Shown: piece by piece, positions 32,747 through 43,850 of the stretch | How the letters are laid out: every line of letters begins with the position of its first letter | How positions within the stretch are numbered: position 1 is the first letter of the stretch | Assembly (NCBI GenBank): GCA_021029095.1 | Contig: JAJOHG010000157.1 | Span: forward strand, 1-59,352 | DNA length: 59,352 bases | Direction of reading: 5' to 3' | DNA from: Phellopilus nigrolimitatus | Taxonomy: Eukaryota; Basidiomycota; Agaricomycetes; Hymenochaetales; Hymenochaetaceae | The notes under the pieces: generated by a model | What the model was told of the DNA's origin: nothing | The model's database searches: none | Seen by the model: the letters and a program-made list of their open reading frames with translations, nothing else | Position numbers and translations under genes: made by a program

Positions 32747-35700
32747 ATGTCCTCGCTGTTCTCTGCGGTCGCGAACGGCGTGAGCGGCCTCATGAAAGTC
32801 AGCTCGCAGCCCGCGTCCTCTGCGACCCCGCCGGTCCCGGAAGTCCCGGACGCGTCGGTGCCCGCCACAACTACGCTCGAAGAGACCGTCGCGACGAGCG
32901 TGACAATAGAAAGCGCGCCGACCTTGGAGGTGCCGGACGCCGCGTCTATGGATGTAGATGCTGTCAATGCCGGTGCTGTCGTCGTCAACGCGGAACCGGC
33001 CCAGCCTGCCGCAGGGCCCTCCGGCTCCGGCGCGCGCGACTTCTCGAGCGCGCCCGCGCCGTCGGCCACGAGCCGCGCGTCCTCTCTGCCCGTGGGCCTG
33101 GACGTGGCCGCGCCGCGCGCGCGCTTCGGGTACGTGTTCGACGAGCGCATGATGCTGCACGCGCCGCTCGCGGGCGCGCACCCCGAGGCGCCCGCGCGCA
33201 TCGTCGGCGTGCACAGCAGGCTGCGCGAGGCGGGCTGCCTCGCGCGCATGAAGCTCATCCCGATCCGCTCGGCGCGCAAGATGGAGGTCCTCCTCGTCCA
33301 CAGCGAGGACCACTGGGAGAAGGTCATGATGATTGCTGGTGAACAAAAGATCCATACAAACATTCATCGGTTTGATTGCGGAACGTTATTTCTGACTTTG
33401 TTCTTCCCCTCATGTTATAGCTATGACTCCTGAGCAGATTGGGATGTCCGAGAGCTACTACGAGCATCTTTCGCTCTACGTCTGCCCCCGGACCACGCAA
33501 GTCGCGATGCTGAGCTGCGGAGGCGTCATCGAAGCGACGCTGGCAGTCGCCCGCGGCCACCTGGAAAAATCATTCGCCATCGTGCGCCCCCCAGGACACC
33601 ACGCAGAGCCGGAAGAACACATGGGCTTCTGCTTCTTCAACAACGTCGCTGTCGCCACGCGCGTAGCGCAGCAGCTCACGCCCATGAAGAAGATCATGAT
33701 TCTCGATTGGTGAGTTTTTCACATACGGACTTTTTGTCCCGGATGCATTATTATCGCTGCAGCTCAAAACAACATCTTTTTCTTATTTTATTTATTTTAT
33801 TTTATTTTATTTTCTGAACCAGGGATGTACATCATGGTCAGCTTACCTAAATATGAGCAAGGCTATATTCTGACTGATATACTAAGGCAATGGAACTCAG
33901 CGGGCCTTCCTCGACGATCCGAGCGTGCTATATATATCATTACATCGTTACGACGGTGGAAGATTTTATCCGTGCGGTCCCTTTGGAGGCATGGATTCCT
34001 GCGGAGAGGGTGCTGGAGAAGGAACGTAGGTCTTTTTCTCCCGTTCTTGTCCTACTCTCTCCGGTTATCCTTTATTCTAACAAACTTGGAATCACTATTT
34101 GCGATTTATCAGATCCGTAAACATCCCATGGCCGTGTAAGGGAATGGGCGACGCAGAATATCTGCACGCTTTCATGCAGATCGTCATGCCAATCGCCGTG
34201 GAATTTGCCCCGGAGCTTGTCATCAGTCAGTATCTACGTTACGCGCAACAGCGTTTACGCCCTCCTGAACATGTATTTTTTTTTCTGGATTTTGGCAGTC
34301 TCTGCTGGCTTCGATGCTGCCGACGGAGATGAGCTGGGCGAGTGCCATGTCACGCCTTCGGGGTATGCACACATGACACACATGCTATCAACGCTCGCGG
34401 GAGGGAAGCTCGTCGTCGCGCTCGAGGTCAGCCGCTTTCCTCTGCGCTTGTCCCTTGCACTTCAGGATTCTCAATTGACATACGTAACCCGCGAATCTGC
34501 CGTAATAAACCGGCGATCGAATCGAATCGTTTCGTCTGCACCGCCGCCCCTCCTTGCCGCTTCCCGTTTCGCACCACTCGTTCGGCACGCTGCGCGCGCA
34601 GGGCGGGTACAACGTCGAGTCCATCTCGAAATCCGCGCTGGCAGTCACGCGCGTGCTTCTCGGCGACGCGCCGCCCGAGCTGAAACCGCTCGTCGCGAAC
34701 GAGACGGGCACGGAGACCGTGTGGGCGGCGGCTGCATATCAGAGTCGGCATTGGAAAGGCCTCAACCCCAAAGCATGCGAGCCACGTGAAGGTGCGCTTC
34801 CTGGAGACTGGCTGGATAAGGGCCTGTACGGTGAACGGAAGTTTCGTCCTGTACACCAGAAGATTCCTCAAATCTTAGTGGGAATTTCAAAAACAATATG
34901 GGATTTTCGCTCTTCTGTACAGGCTCCCCTAACTCAGCTAGATCTTCATTTTGGCTTGGCTACCTTTTTTGCTGACGTTTTTCTGCTATCTTTAGAATAT
35001 GCGGAGCAAACTATCTCGATTCCTGGTGCGTATCAGTTTTTCGTTCTCTTTCAATTCAGTCAATCTTGCTCTTGCACACCTTTGCGATTTATTATTATTT
35101 GTATTATGTCTCTTTAACTTTTCCCCGTTTCCCCTTTTTGCGTCCGTCATTAACTTCGTTTACTATCTAAATCTGTTATTGAGGAACTGGTCGCTGACTG
35201 AAACGATATAGAACTGCTCAAACTGTACCGGCAGCAGCATCTGTTCCGGGAGTATCGTATGGTGCAGGTACCGCTCCTAAACGAGGAAGTCGATGAAAGG
35301 TACCAGGCGCAAGTAATCTGCTCGTGAGTCGCTTTGCGGTCGACAAACTTACTTACTTTTTACTCATCGCGGCGTTGGCTCACCGTAGACCCGACGTGAT
35401 GGAAAACGATACTTTGGTCCTTCTTATTCACCAGTTGTACGTATAATTGTTTCTGTTTTATGTTTTTCCGTTTTGCCGCGTGCTTATGCGGTTTTCAGCG
35501 GTAACCTTCGCGTCGAGCTAGCAGGGGCGCTGACTTGTGATGTACGGCAAGAATGTTCTTACCTCGTGCGTGTTCTGCGATTTTTCTCCCCTTCGGCCAG
35601 GCGATAACTCTGGACAATGAAGATTGATGTGACGAAGGAGCTTGTCGAGTGGGTGACGAAGGAGCGAGGGTTTTCGTACGTCGAGGTCAATACGTATCCC

Positions 35701-36578
35701 CGGCCCCTGCAGCCACACCATGTTGGTTTGCCTGTCACAAGTATCTCGCTTTAGTGTTCATTTGTTGATTCCACGCAGAAACGCAGTTGGTCGGAACTCG
35801 CGAGCGAGGTTGCCTCGTACCTGTGGGATAATTACATCCAGTGAGTGCCCCCTGTTCCTAAATAAGTGATCGGTGTCTAAACGCTCTCTCCCTCGACCCT
35901 ACACTGTAAATCATGCGCTGTGATAGACTATCGAGTGCTTCGAAAATTATTCTCATCGGCCATGGGCCTGGTTGCTCGACCGTTATGGACCTTATGGCTG
36001 CAAGAGGTGAGCGCCTCACAGCATTCTGTCTTTTTCATTTGTTTTTTCCCATTTTTGAAGGGAAATATATTCTTACGAACCACTGGCTCGCTGAAGTTCC
36101 GATGCTGACCGAGCCTTGCCCGTTTTCCCAGCTCGAAGTGTAATGAAAAAGGTCAAAGCCGTCGTACTAGTAGTTGGGACGGAGGATATTCCGCAGGTAC
36201 CGAAAGACGATGATGAGCTGCGCTTGTGGTATATGAAGGTGCGCTCTCGTAACCTAAACTGAAAGGCTTGGGTCTGATACGAAGCCCTTCTTGCGCCATC
36301 TTATGTAGCACTCCCTCGTTGCCGTCCCCCAATCTCATCCTTTTGTCGTGGACGGAAAGCTTAGAAAGCGACACGGCAAAGTCACGCCTTACGGTGAGAG
36401 CCAGCATACTCCTCATTGCGAAATTTTCTGATTTTCAATAGACGAGATCAAGGCCGTTAAGCTCTTGTCTCGTGCTCTTCCAGACATCCAGGATTATATT
36501 GACAGCAAGCTATCACGGAGCAAGGCGCTTCCACTGACTGCAACTAACGATTTTAACGGCACCGCTCACGCACCCTAG
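32747..36578 (+). CDS. HDA1: Class II histone deacetylase, Hda1/Clr3 type, with Arb2 domain (about 16 exons)
   Basis: Exons followed with confidence: 32747-33338, 33421-33709, 33823-33836 (14-nt microexon), 33887-34025, 34113-34225, 34299-34426, 34602-34791, 34996-35025, 35212-35323, 35389-35436 and 35499-35565, then about five more to the stop at 36576-36578. A Ser/Pro/Ala-rich N-terminus of about 120 residues precedes the deacetylase domain. Key motifs: [11 protein letters not shown] (about 252-262), the zinc and charge-relay DWDVHHGNGTQ (about 292-302), [10 protein letters not shown] (about 384-393) and EGGYN (about 425). The C-terminal part has Arb2 features ([26 protein letters not shown]). 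The family removes acetyl groups from histone lysines and supports heterochromatin silencing, usually within SHREC-like complexes in the nucleus. All key residues are present. The 3' half, from exon ELLKLY on, is also present as a broken copy at 7142-7818. The gene ends tail-to-tail with the amidohydrolase, 186 bp away. Confidence 0.87.
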
Positions 36579-36764
36579 TTTATGTTTGTTTTTTTCGGGC
36601 CTTTCTCATGATACAAGACATTATTTTGCGCTCTTTCTTATACATCTTGGCTGTAACTCCCTGATTAGTCACTCTGCGAGTATCCGAGTATCTCCACATT
36701 GGATATCGTTTCGGATGAGTCTTGATTACGGTGGAGTAAATTCTTACACGCAATCTACGAATGA

Positions 36765-39700
36765 TCAGAAAAGATTCACAACACCCTTCCTCGGCGAGAT
36801 AATGCCCACAATATTTCCTTCAAAGTCAAATATATCGCCTGCTTCCGTAGCGACGAGGTCTGTAAGTTCAGGATCCACATTGAGTCCAAGCAACGTTTCG
36901 AGGTTAGACGAGACTAGTGCAAGTGCTTGTGTCTTCGTAATGGAACCGAAGGATTCCAGTGCAGCCTGATAAACCCGGCAAGGGAGATTAAAAGTAAAAT
37001 ATGAAAAAAAAAATGAAGATTGGTGAATAGAAGAGAGTTCAATCAGTCAGCGAAAGTGGCAAGAAGCGCTTGGTTCGTGACGTACCCAAGCAGCGTCGAA
37101 GCGAGTGTTGCGAGCGTTCCAGGACTCCTCGATACCGATTCCCACCGTGACATTGTGCGCGAGGAGCAGCGAAATCGCGCTGTCCCGTGTCAAAGGCGGT
37201 CCGGGTAATCTGGAAAGAGGCAGTAAATTGTTTTCGCGGCTCAGCGTGCGGTAACAATCAACGGCGATCAAGAAAGGACGAACATTCTCCTTGATTCCCA
37301 TGTGGCAGGGAAAGGACGCGACGGAGAAACCACAACGCCGACATCTGCATTTGCGAGCTGTTTCGCAATGAGGTGTGCTTCTGCAGCACCGGCTATGGTG
37401 AGTTTCATTGGCACCCCAGTCTCTTGTTCAACTTCTTTCTTGAGAAGGAGGGTTGTTGAAATAACGTCCATGCTTTGCGCCTCGACGACGAGCGTCGATT
37501 CTCCCTGGCTCGACATTCAGCTCCCAAATCGACATGACTCGAAGTAAGAACCAACCTTCACAACACTTCTGAACCACATGCCGATATCTCCAGGAGAGGG
37601 CTCGAGTAGCAGGCGACGAAGTGCTGCGATTTGCGTGCTCACGCTTGCAGAAGACCCATAGTGGCCGATTGCGACATGCACGGCGGCGACCTCCTGAACA
37701 AGCGCGTCGCTCTCGAGCTTATGCACTGCTCCGAGCCCAAACGCTGTACTGAGTCCACCGAAGAAGCCGTCGTGTGTCGGTGCAGTGACGCCGACAGTTA
37801 CACCAGCGCGGTAGGCCAGACTGGTATTGTTTATTAATTATTCAGAAGATTTCCCTCAAAAAGATTGCTCACAGTGCATTGCGCGTCGCGAACTGCAGAC
37901 CGTCAACCGCACGGATGAGCGTGCCTTCACCACCGATGACGCTTGGGATGGTCTCCTCGAGCGGATCATACACGGACCCGTCTCTGGTCGAAGCCTCACC
38001 ATGGATCTCTTCCAGCCCGAGTGGAGAGCCGAAGGAAATCAAACCAGGCGAGATAGTTCCACCTTTTAAGTCGACGACATAACAGCCCGGTGCTTCGAGG
38101 AATGAAGTGCATGTACTCTGGTTTCCCATGCATGTGACCTTGCCCCGCTCGACCGCTAGGAGTCCGAGTTCGCTTCCCTGAGCCTCAAACGCATGAACAA
38201 GCCCATTGTCCTGCGAAGCTCGGATTGTTATACTCTTGACGTTTAAGAACACAACCGTCCCGGCGATCGACTTTTCTGGCGCAAGTGGGGGGAGGCCGTC
38301 GTATTTCACAGCGTCAGCCGCTTCGTCGTCGAAATCTGGCGTTTTAGGAGCTTTCTGAATACTCTCGGGCTTCTCAACAGTAAACGGCGAAGCAAGTTGC
38401 ACAACGCCATCGATGAAGACTTGCTTAGGAGTCGCACCGAGGGCGAGGGGATGTGAGTCCCAGATGACGAGGTCCGCATCAAATCCCTCTTTTATGAAAC
38501 CGATACGATGATCCATACCCATCGCCTGTGCAGGGGTCGTCGTCACCGATGCCAGAGCGACGTTTTCCGGTAGGCCGTAATAATGTGCTTGCTGCGCTTC
38601 GTATAATAGATACCGCGAGTTGAGTACCGGATCTATTTATTACTCTGTTAGTCGATGCGTAAAGAAATCGGATGTTTCGCTTACGATCGCTCTGGATAAA
38701 ATGTCAGAAAAAGAACACAAAAAGGGAAAGAACCTCACCTTCATGACTACCTGGATCCCATTCTGCGCGAGGATCTTCGGCGCAAACTCGGAGCCGCGGT
38801 ACGCCTCGCGCTTGTAGCGAGCATTTGTCGCGAATATCGCAGCGGCAGGTGTGTTTCCTTCGGGGAAAAATAGTTTAAAAAAGAAACAAAGAAAAAAGGG
38901 TTACATTGGCGCATACCATACGCCTTCTTGAGCAAGTCTGGGACCAAATATGTCTCATGTGCATGATGGAATGCAGCTATTGGGAACTTGAACTCATTCG
39001 TGAGCTGCTCTGCCCGTCAGCGCTTCGATTGCATCCAGGACATACTCTGAACGTACGCGGACGATATCATCTAAATCCACTGCCTCATAACAGTGTACCT
39101 GAACCTTAACGCGGCCCCTCAACACGTCGACAAGCGCTTCCCACTGCAGTTCCTCAGGGAATGCGCCGAGTTCCGCCCACTCATTGTTGAGGGCCTTTGC
39201 GCAGTAAGCATCCTGCTTCTCCTTGATCTGCCGCGCCTTGTCATACACTTCACGGAAAGTCCAAAGGTTGTCCATGCGCGAGTTGCCGTACACTCGGCGC
39301 GGATTTTCGCCACATGCATGTCTGAGAAAGTATTAGTAAAACAAAGCCGTAGAAGAAGTGACTATCTTACTTCATCTGCCGCCAGCGCGGTGGGAGCGAC
39401 CAGTCAATGGTATCGGAGCTGTTAAGCGTGAAGGGCGCCTCGAGAAGCATTGACGACGGGGAGTGCTCAGCAGTGTCACGGAGCTTGATTGCAAAAGCCT
39501 GTCCGCCTAGAATAAGGATAAAAATGTCAGTGCCTGTAACAGTAATGGCTGATCAAAGAGTAGCAAATTTTAGCATGTCCTCGGGCCCTTAATTCGTCCA
39601 GCATCTTCACAGTGTAATTTACTTCCGAACGATAGATATGGTTTATGATTGGAACGATTTCACACACCAATATCATTAGCAGAACCAGGGAGTACGAGTG

Positions 39701-40390
39701 CAGTCGTCACACCTCCAGCGACAGTGAGGCGGAACGAGTCATCGTGCGTATTAAGCGCATCCAGAGAGCGGAGCCAAGGCTGCGCGATGCCCTTGCGCGA
39801 ATTGCCATCGGACGCGCCATTAAGCTTCGGTGCGGAGAGGAGACCAAGGTGCGAATGCAGGTCTACAATACTGTAATGCCGTGAGAGACTAATATGAAGT
39901 GGGAAAAAGGCCAGACCAACCCAGGTGTAATCCATGCGCCATCCGCGTCGATGATCTCAACGGCATAATCCAGTTGCTGGAGAAGCGCTTTCTCCACGGT
40001 TCCGACAGCTTTTATAATGCCTTTATTCAGGAGAATGTCCCCTTTGATTATCTCCAGGCCATTTGTTCTTCCAGTCCAAATGGTCGCGTTCTTGATCAAT
40101 GTCGGCTTCGACCCTAGCGCGAACCGGTCTGAGCTCGTCCGATTGTTGAACGTAGGTAGCGGGCCAGGCTTCAGTTTCAGATTCTCGCAGCGCGCCTGTA
40201 GCTGTGATGCATTTACCGGGATCCGCACCACGCCATATGAGTTCTGCGTGAGATGTACGTGCGCGCCGAGAGCGAGAAATGTGAGGAGGCCGAGGACGAA
40301 GATCGGCAGCAGACGGTGCCGTCGCGCGTTTCGACGCGCCAACCAGATTGAGGTGTCGCCCTCGACGTCGAGCACCGCTTTCTCATCCAT
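36765..40390 (-). CDS. Membrane-anchored amidohydrolase-superfamily protein, right copy (12 exons)
   Basis: The exon structure is the same as in the left copy, including the 7-nt microexon (AGCGATC, encoding SD of SDHP). Start MDEKAVLDVEGD at 40390, stop TGA at 36765-36767. The N-terminal anchor, VDLHSHLG, the FHHAH site, SDHP and the C-terminal pseudo-repeat are all retained. I found no frame-breaking change in any exon. Differences from the left copy are scattered substitutions, with introns clearly more diverged than exons, which suggests purifying selection on both. An AT-rich TATATAA-type element lies about 200 bp upstream. The substrate is unknown; both proteins probably sit in the secretory pathway or at the cell surface. 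Confidence 0.87.
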
Positions 40391-41368
40391 CGTCGGCGTC
40401 TTGGGTAACGTCGACCCGTGAGTATGCGATAATATACTCGGGAGAAACGAGGCTCGCGGCGGTCCTCATGGTTCAACGGCAAGATAAGCGCAAATAGGAC
40501 ATCTTGCCGATCGCCTAGAAATTGAAGCCGAACTTGCCAACCGGGCTGCTTATGTAGGCTTTTGCGCACGTCAAAGGAGAAAACGATTATATAAAGTTAA
40601 AGAGCTACGCCCCCTTAAAATATGGAAAATTCCTTTGATGGGTTATATAAAGGTTATATAATATATATATAATTTGGAAAGTGGAGGCATCAAATGAAGT
40701 GCCGAGGGCCACGTGATATATAATGCAAAAAGTAGAGATATATTACCCGATAGTATGGATTTGACGTGACGCCTTTCGATTTTCGAGCTCAATGAAGGTT
40801 TTCTGATAGACTTTTGGAGACTCGCGCGAAAGAAATTTTGAAAGAACAAATGCGCGTGAAATAGGAGAAGAAAAAACAAGCGCCCAGCAGATATGGCCTA
40901 AAACGTGTTCGGCACTGCCATCAAACCTTCCCTTTGTTCTTCTCTCTTTGTTCTTCCCTTTCCTCCTTGTACTCAGTGTAGCCGACAGTCTGGAAAAAAA
41001 AGTCTTTGACGACTTCTGCATAAAAAATTATGCGCGAATCTCAGGATTTCATTTGCTCGATTGATTTCTGATTGTGATTTCTTCCATTTTCATTATCTCT
41101 AAGCTCGTTTTCGAACAACTCCTGGAATCTTTGTGGGTCCAATCCGCTATCGATGATACAGTGCTGTGCCCTGCAGGTCGACTACCTTGTCTGCTGATTC
41201 CGATGATTCGATTTGCCAACTAAACCCTTGTCGTGTGGGGCAACCACGCCTTAACTGATATATAAAATGGCGAGCGTAGTGTATCACCCATCAACAATCC
41301 TCCGAGTTTCTTCTCTCCACAACCACCAATCCCTTCATCGTCTCGGAAGTACTTTATTAAGTCTGAGT
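40391..41368. promoter_or_regulatory. Divergent promoter region of amidohydrolase and C2H2 genes (right copy)
   Basis: Both genes are transcribed away from this region. It holds the permutation breakpoint (40719/40720), next to CACGTGATATATAATGC. An AT-rich (TA)n stretch lies at about 40655-40675. The C2H2 gene has a TATA box at 41259-41267. In the left block the two halves of this region are 7 kb apart, so the two left genes no longer share a promoter region. Confidence 0.65.
41259..41267 (+). promoter_or_regulatory. TATA box of the right C2H2 gene
   Basis: TATATAAAA lies 102 bp upstream of the ATG at 41369. The left copy keeps a slightly altered version (GATATAAAAT, 9701-9710). Confidence 0.6.
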
Positions 41369-42184
41369 ATGCCTGCATACCGCGAAAGAGCTTCAGATAG
41401 TTCTCCCAGTTCAGACATCTTGTCATCTTTGGACCCTCGGCAGTGCACCATCTGCAAGAAGAAGTTCAAATCAACCAATGGATTGGATAGGCATATGGAC
41501 ATTCATGACCCCAATAAGGACAAATTGTGAGCTCGCAATATCCATTTCCGTCAGATAAGCTAACTGATTTCTTCCCCGCACTAAAAGGATGCATATTTGC
41601 CCTGCTTATGATTGTGGCTACAAGTCTCTCCAAAAGTCAAATATCCGCATACATGTTGAAGCAAAACAGTGCGTCCTACTTTTATCGTGTTTTCATCTCA
41701 CTGACAATATCCTTTTCCCCATTCCTACAGCACGAATATAAGACATCCATGTGTCCTTGTTTTCAACGACGGAACACTGTGCACGAAGAATTACAGTGAC
41801 GCGGCTGCGCTCATCCGACACAAGAAAACTGTGCACAAGTTTTACCGCAAGTCTGCGAAGCAAGCGATCAAGCGTGCGGTCGCGCAGTTCAGTGCGGCGA
41901 AAACATCGACTGCTCTTGAGACGCCTTCTGAAGGTGCACCTAGTCGCACCGAAACTGCTTGCGATGCTGACGGGGCCATCGAAATGGGCAACTCTGAGGA
42001 AGAATACGTGCTTACATCCTCCGAGTTCGACTCTGAATATGAAACAGATGTCGGCGCGCCACACACTCCGAAAGGTCTAATGTCTGCGCTTCCGCAAGCC
42101 GAAGTTAAGGACGAAGACACGATTTGGGAAAGGAAGCCATGGGGTGCCGATGGGATTGTACGCTGCTATGCGTTGATCGACTAG
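41369..42184 (+). CDS. C2H2 zinc-finger protein, right copy (3 exons)
   Basis: Exons 41369-41526, 41588-41668 and 41731-42184 encode 230 residues plus TAG. Three C2H2-type fingers run in tandem: CTICKKKFKSTNGLDRHMDIH, CPAYDCGYKSLQKSNIRIH with a second histidine after VEAK, and CVLVFNDGTLC...RHKKTVH. A basic helix (KFYRKSAKQAIKRAV) and an acidic Ser-rich tail follow. The donor after GCAAAACA (GTGCGT) is chosen because it alone keeps the fingers in frame. It is probably a nuclear DNA-binding protein. Both copies have identical length and intron positions, and the zinc ligands are conserved in both. Confidence 0.82.
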
Positions 42185-42553
42185 TCTGACTAGCGATTTC
42201 GCGCCCATGTCTTCCATGTCCTCCAATGTACTCCTATGTGTATCGCTATCGGTTTTTTGTTATGCTATCTGCTGTATTGAATCATGCTCTAATCGTTGCT
42301 TTGTTTGTTTTTCAATGTTCGCTACTTGGGTCGTCTCTTAAGTATGTTGAGCACTACATATTCAGGACTAATAAAATACCAGACATGTCCAAGAGGAAGA
42401 GCAGACGAACGACACAAAGAATCTTCCTCAAAGTTCTGAAATGAGCCGCTCGGTCATCAATGCCGCATTATGTGTATTGGTGGCAGAACCTCCTCGGCGA
42501 GAGCAGGAGTCGTTTATGTTGGTATTGGCGGCGCTAAACTCACAAAAATAGCA

Positions 42554-43664
42554 GGATGTTCTCGATCTTGAGGTCGCGGTGGATGACATATACGGAGCCA
42601 ATTTGATGGGAAAACTTGCAGGCAACGCGCTCGCGAAGATGGTCGTGGCTGATGATGTAGTCGAGAATCCGCCCGCCGTTGACGTACCCGAACACCATGT
42701 AGTAGTGGCTCGTTGCGTGATGAAATGAGTTCCCGCATGCTGCAGATACACGGATGGTATAGCAGCATCGACAGCGCCGCCTCCCGCATCGTGCGGGTCT
42801 CCTTCGATGCCTCCTTCGACCCTTGCTTCGCCACCGCCTCCGCTATCGGCACGACGCCATTCACCCCTGCGCTTGCGATGTTGGCCCGCGGAACGATCTT
42901 GACCGAGAGCTGAGGAAGTAGATAGCGGGATTAAGAAAACCATATCAATTCGTCAGTGTGTAGATCGGACTGCTAACGCTGACGCTGTTGCGCACCTTCT
43001 CGCCGGTGATATTGTGGTAAGCCAGTTTGACTTTGCCCATGCTGCCAGCACCGAGCGTCTTTCCGAGCATGTAATCTCGCAGCACGCAACTCGAACTGCA
43101 CGGCTTCTGGGCACGGATTGTTCGTGCTCGACTCGAGCGGCGCCTGCGTCTCGCAACCACCACCGCCGGCAGGGATGTACTGCTGAGGCGCTATCGGCAT
43201 TGACAGTGGCTGTGGCAGTGCGCCATTCACGGATGGCCGGCGCGCGGTAGGGATGGCATGCGTTCGTGGTACTGAAGCGGTCATTAGCATCGCGCTTGCG
43301 TTCAGACGTTTTGACTACGTACATATGCCTTTGTTTCATCTCACCCTCCCTCTCCAACTCTTCCAAGAGCTTGTGCTCGTCGGCGTAAGACCGACCAGAG
43401 CAACGGGATGCGGCAAAGTCGGTGCTGTTTCTGTTGCTGTTGCTGCTGCTGAAGCCGTCGAGGCATGATCCTCACATCTAGACAAATGGTTTACAGATTA
43501 GTACGCTAAATGCATGAAGAAAGAGAAACAACTTACGATCAGAGAGCGGTGCGCGGAGCGTAGTCGAGAAGTCGAGAAGTCGAGAGGTCGAGAGGAAGAC
43601 GAAGCACGAAGATCGACATGACGAGGCGTGTCCCCGTCCTGTGTCGGACAGCGATCAAGTTCGC
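42554..43664 (-). pseudogene. 5' fragment of a Kin1-like (MARK/PAR-1 family) protein kinase gene, copy 1
   Basis: The minus strand reads a leader region, YADEHKLLEELEREGEMKQRHMY-type N-terminal sequence, then [21 protein letters not shown] (glycine-rich loop), an exon with LSVKIVPRAN (the ATP-binding lysine present) and [10 protein letters not shown] (catalytic loop). Family members regulate polarity, exocytosis and cell-wall integrity. The fragment stops at 42554, before the DFG segment, where the duplicated block begins. The N-terminal part needs frame changes to read through, and residues between GSV and HRD are missing relative to copy 2 (which has [14 protein letters not shown]). It cannot encode an active kinase. 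Confidence 0.8.
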
Positions 43665-43850
43665 GTACAAGCAGTAACAACACACAGACAGCACAAGGTT
43701 AGTGCATATTTCTACTTTATTATACAATCGGGTCTCTAACTTTCTTTTTCAGGCTCTTTACCGCACAGAAGAGCAAGTGAGGAAAAAGTATTGTAAAGAC
43801 TACGAAAAATACGCCAAACACAGTTTTGTTGAACCCTCAATACCCGCAAC

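Larger units (their letters stand above)
35210..42553 (+). repeat. Right copy of the duplicated block
   Basis: This copy contains the HDA1 3' half, the intact amidohydrolase gene and the intact C2H2 gene in the order A-B-C, against C-A-B in the reverse-complemented left copy. Its left limit coincides with the acceptor of an HDA1 exon (35210-35211), and its right limit (42553) is the point where the Kin1-like fragment starts. The internal boundary between 40719 and 40720 corresponds to the two outer ends of the left copy. Because HDA1 continues unbroken through the left limit, this is probably the source locus. Confidence 0.85.

Noticed and set aside
42226..42444. Small plus-strand gene downstream of the C2H2 gene
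   Set aside because: It is part of the duplicated 3' flank, and its frame is not kept in the left copy.
3018..42553. Simple palindromic inverted duplication of one segment
   Set aside because: The C2H2 gene lies on the other side of the amidohydrolase in the two copies, so plain inversion does not fit.
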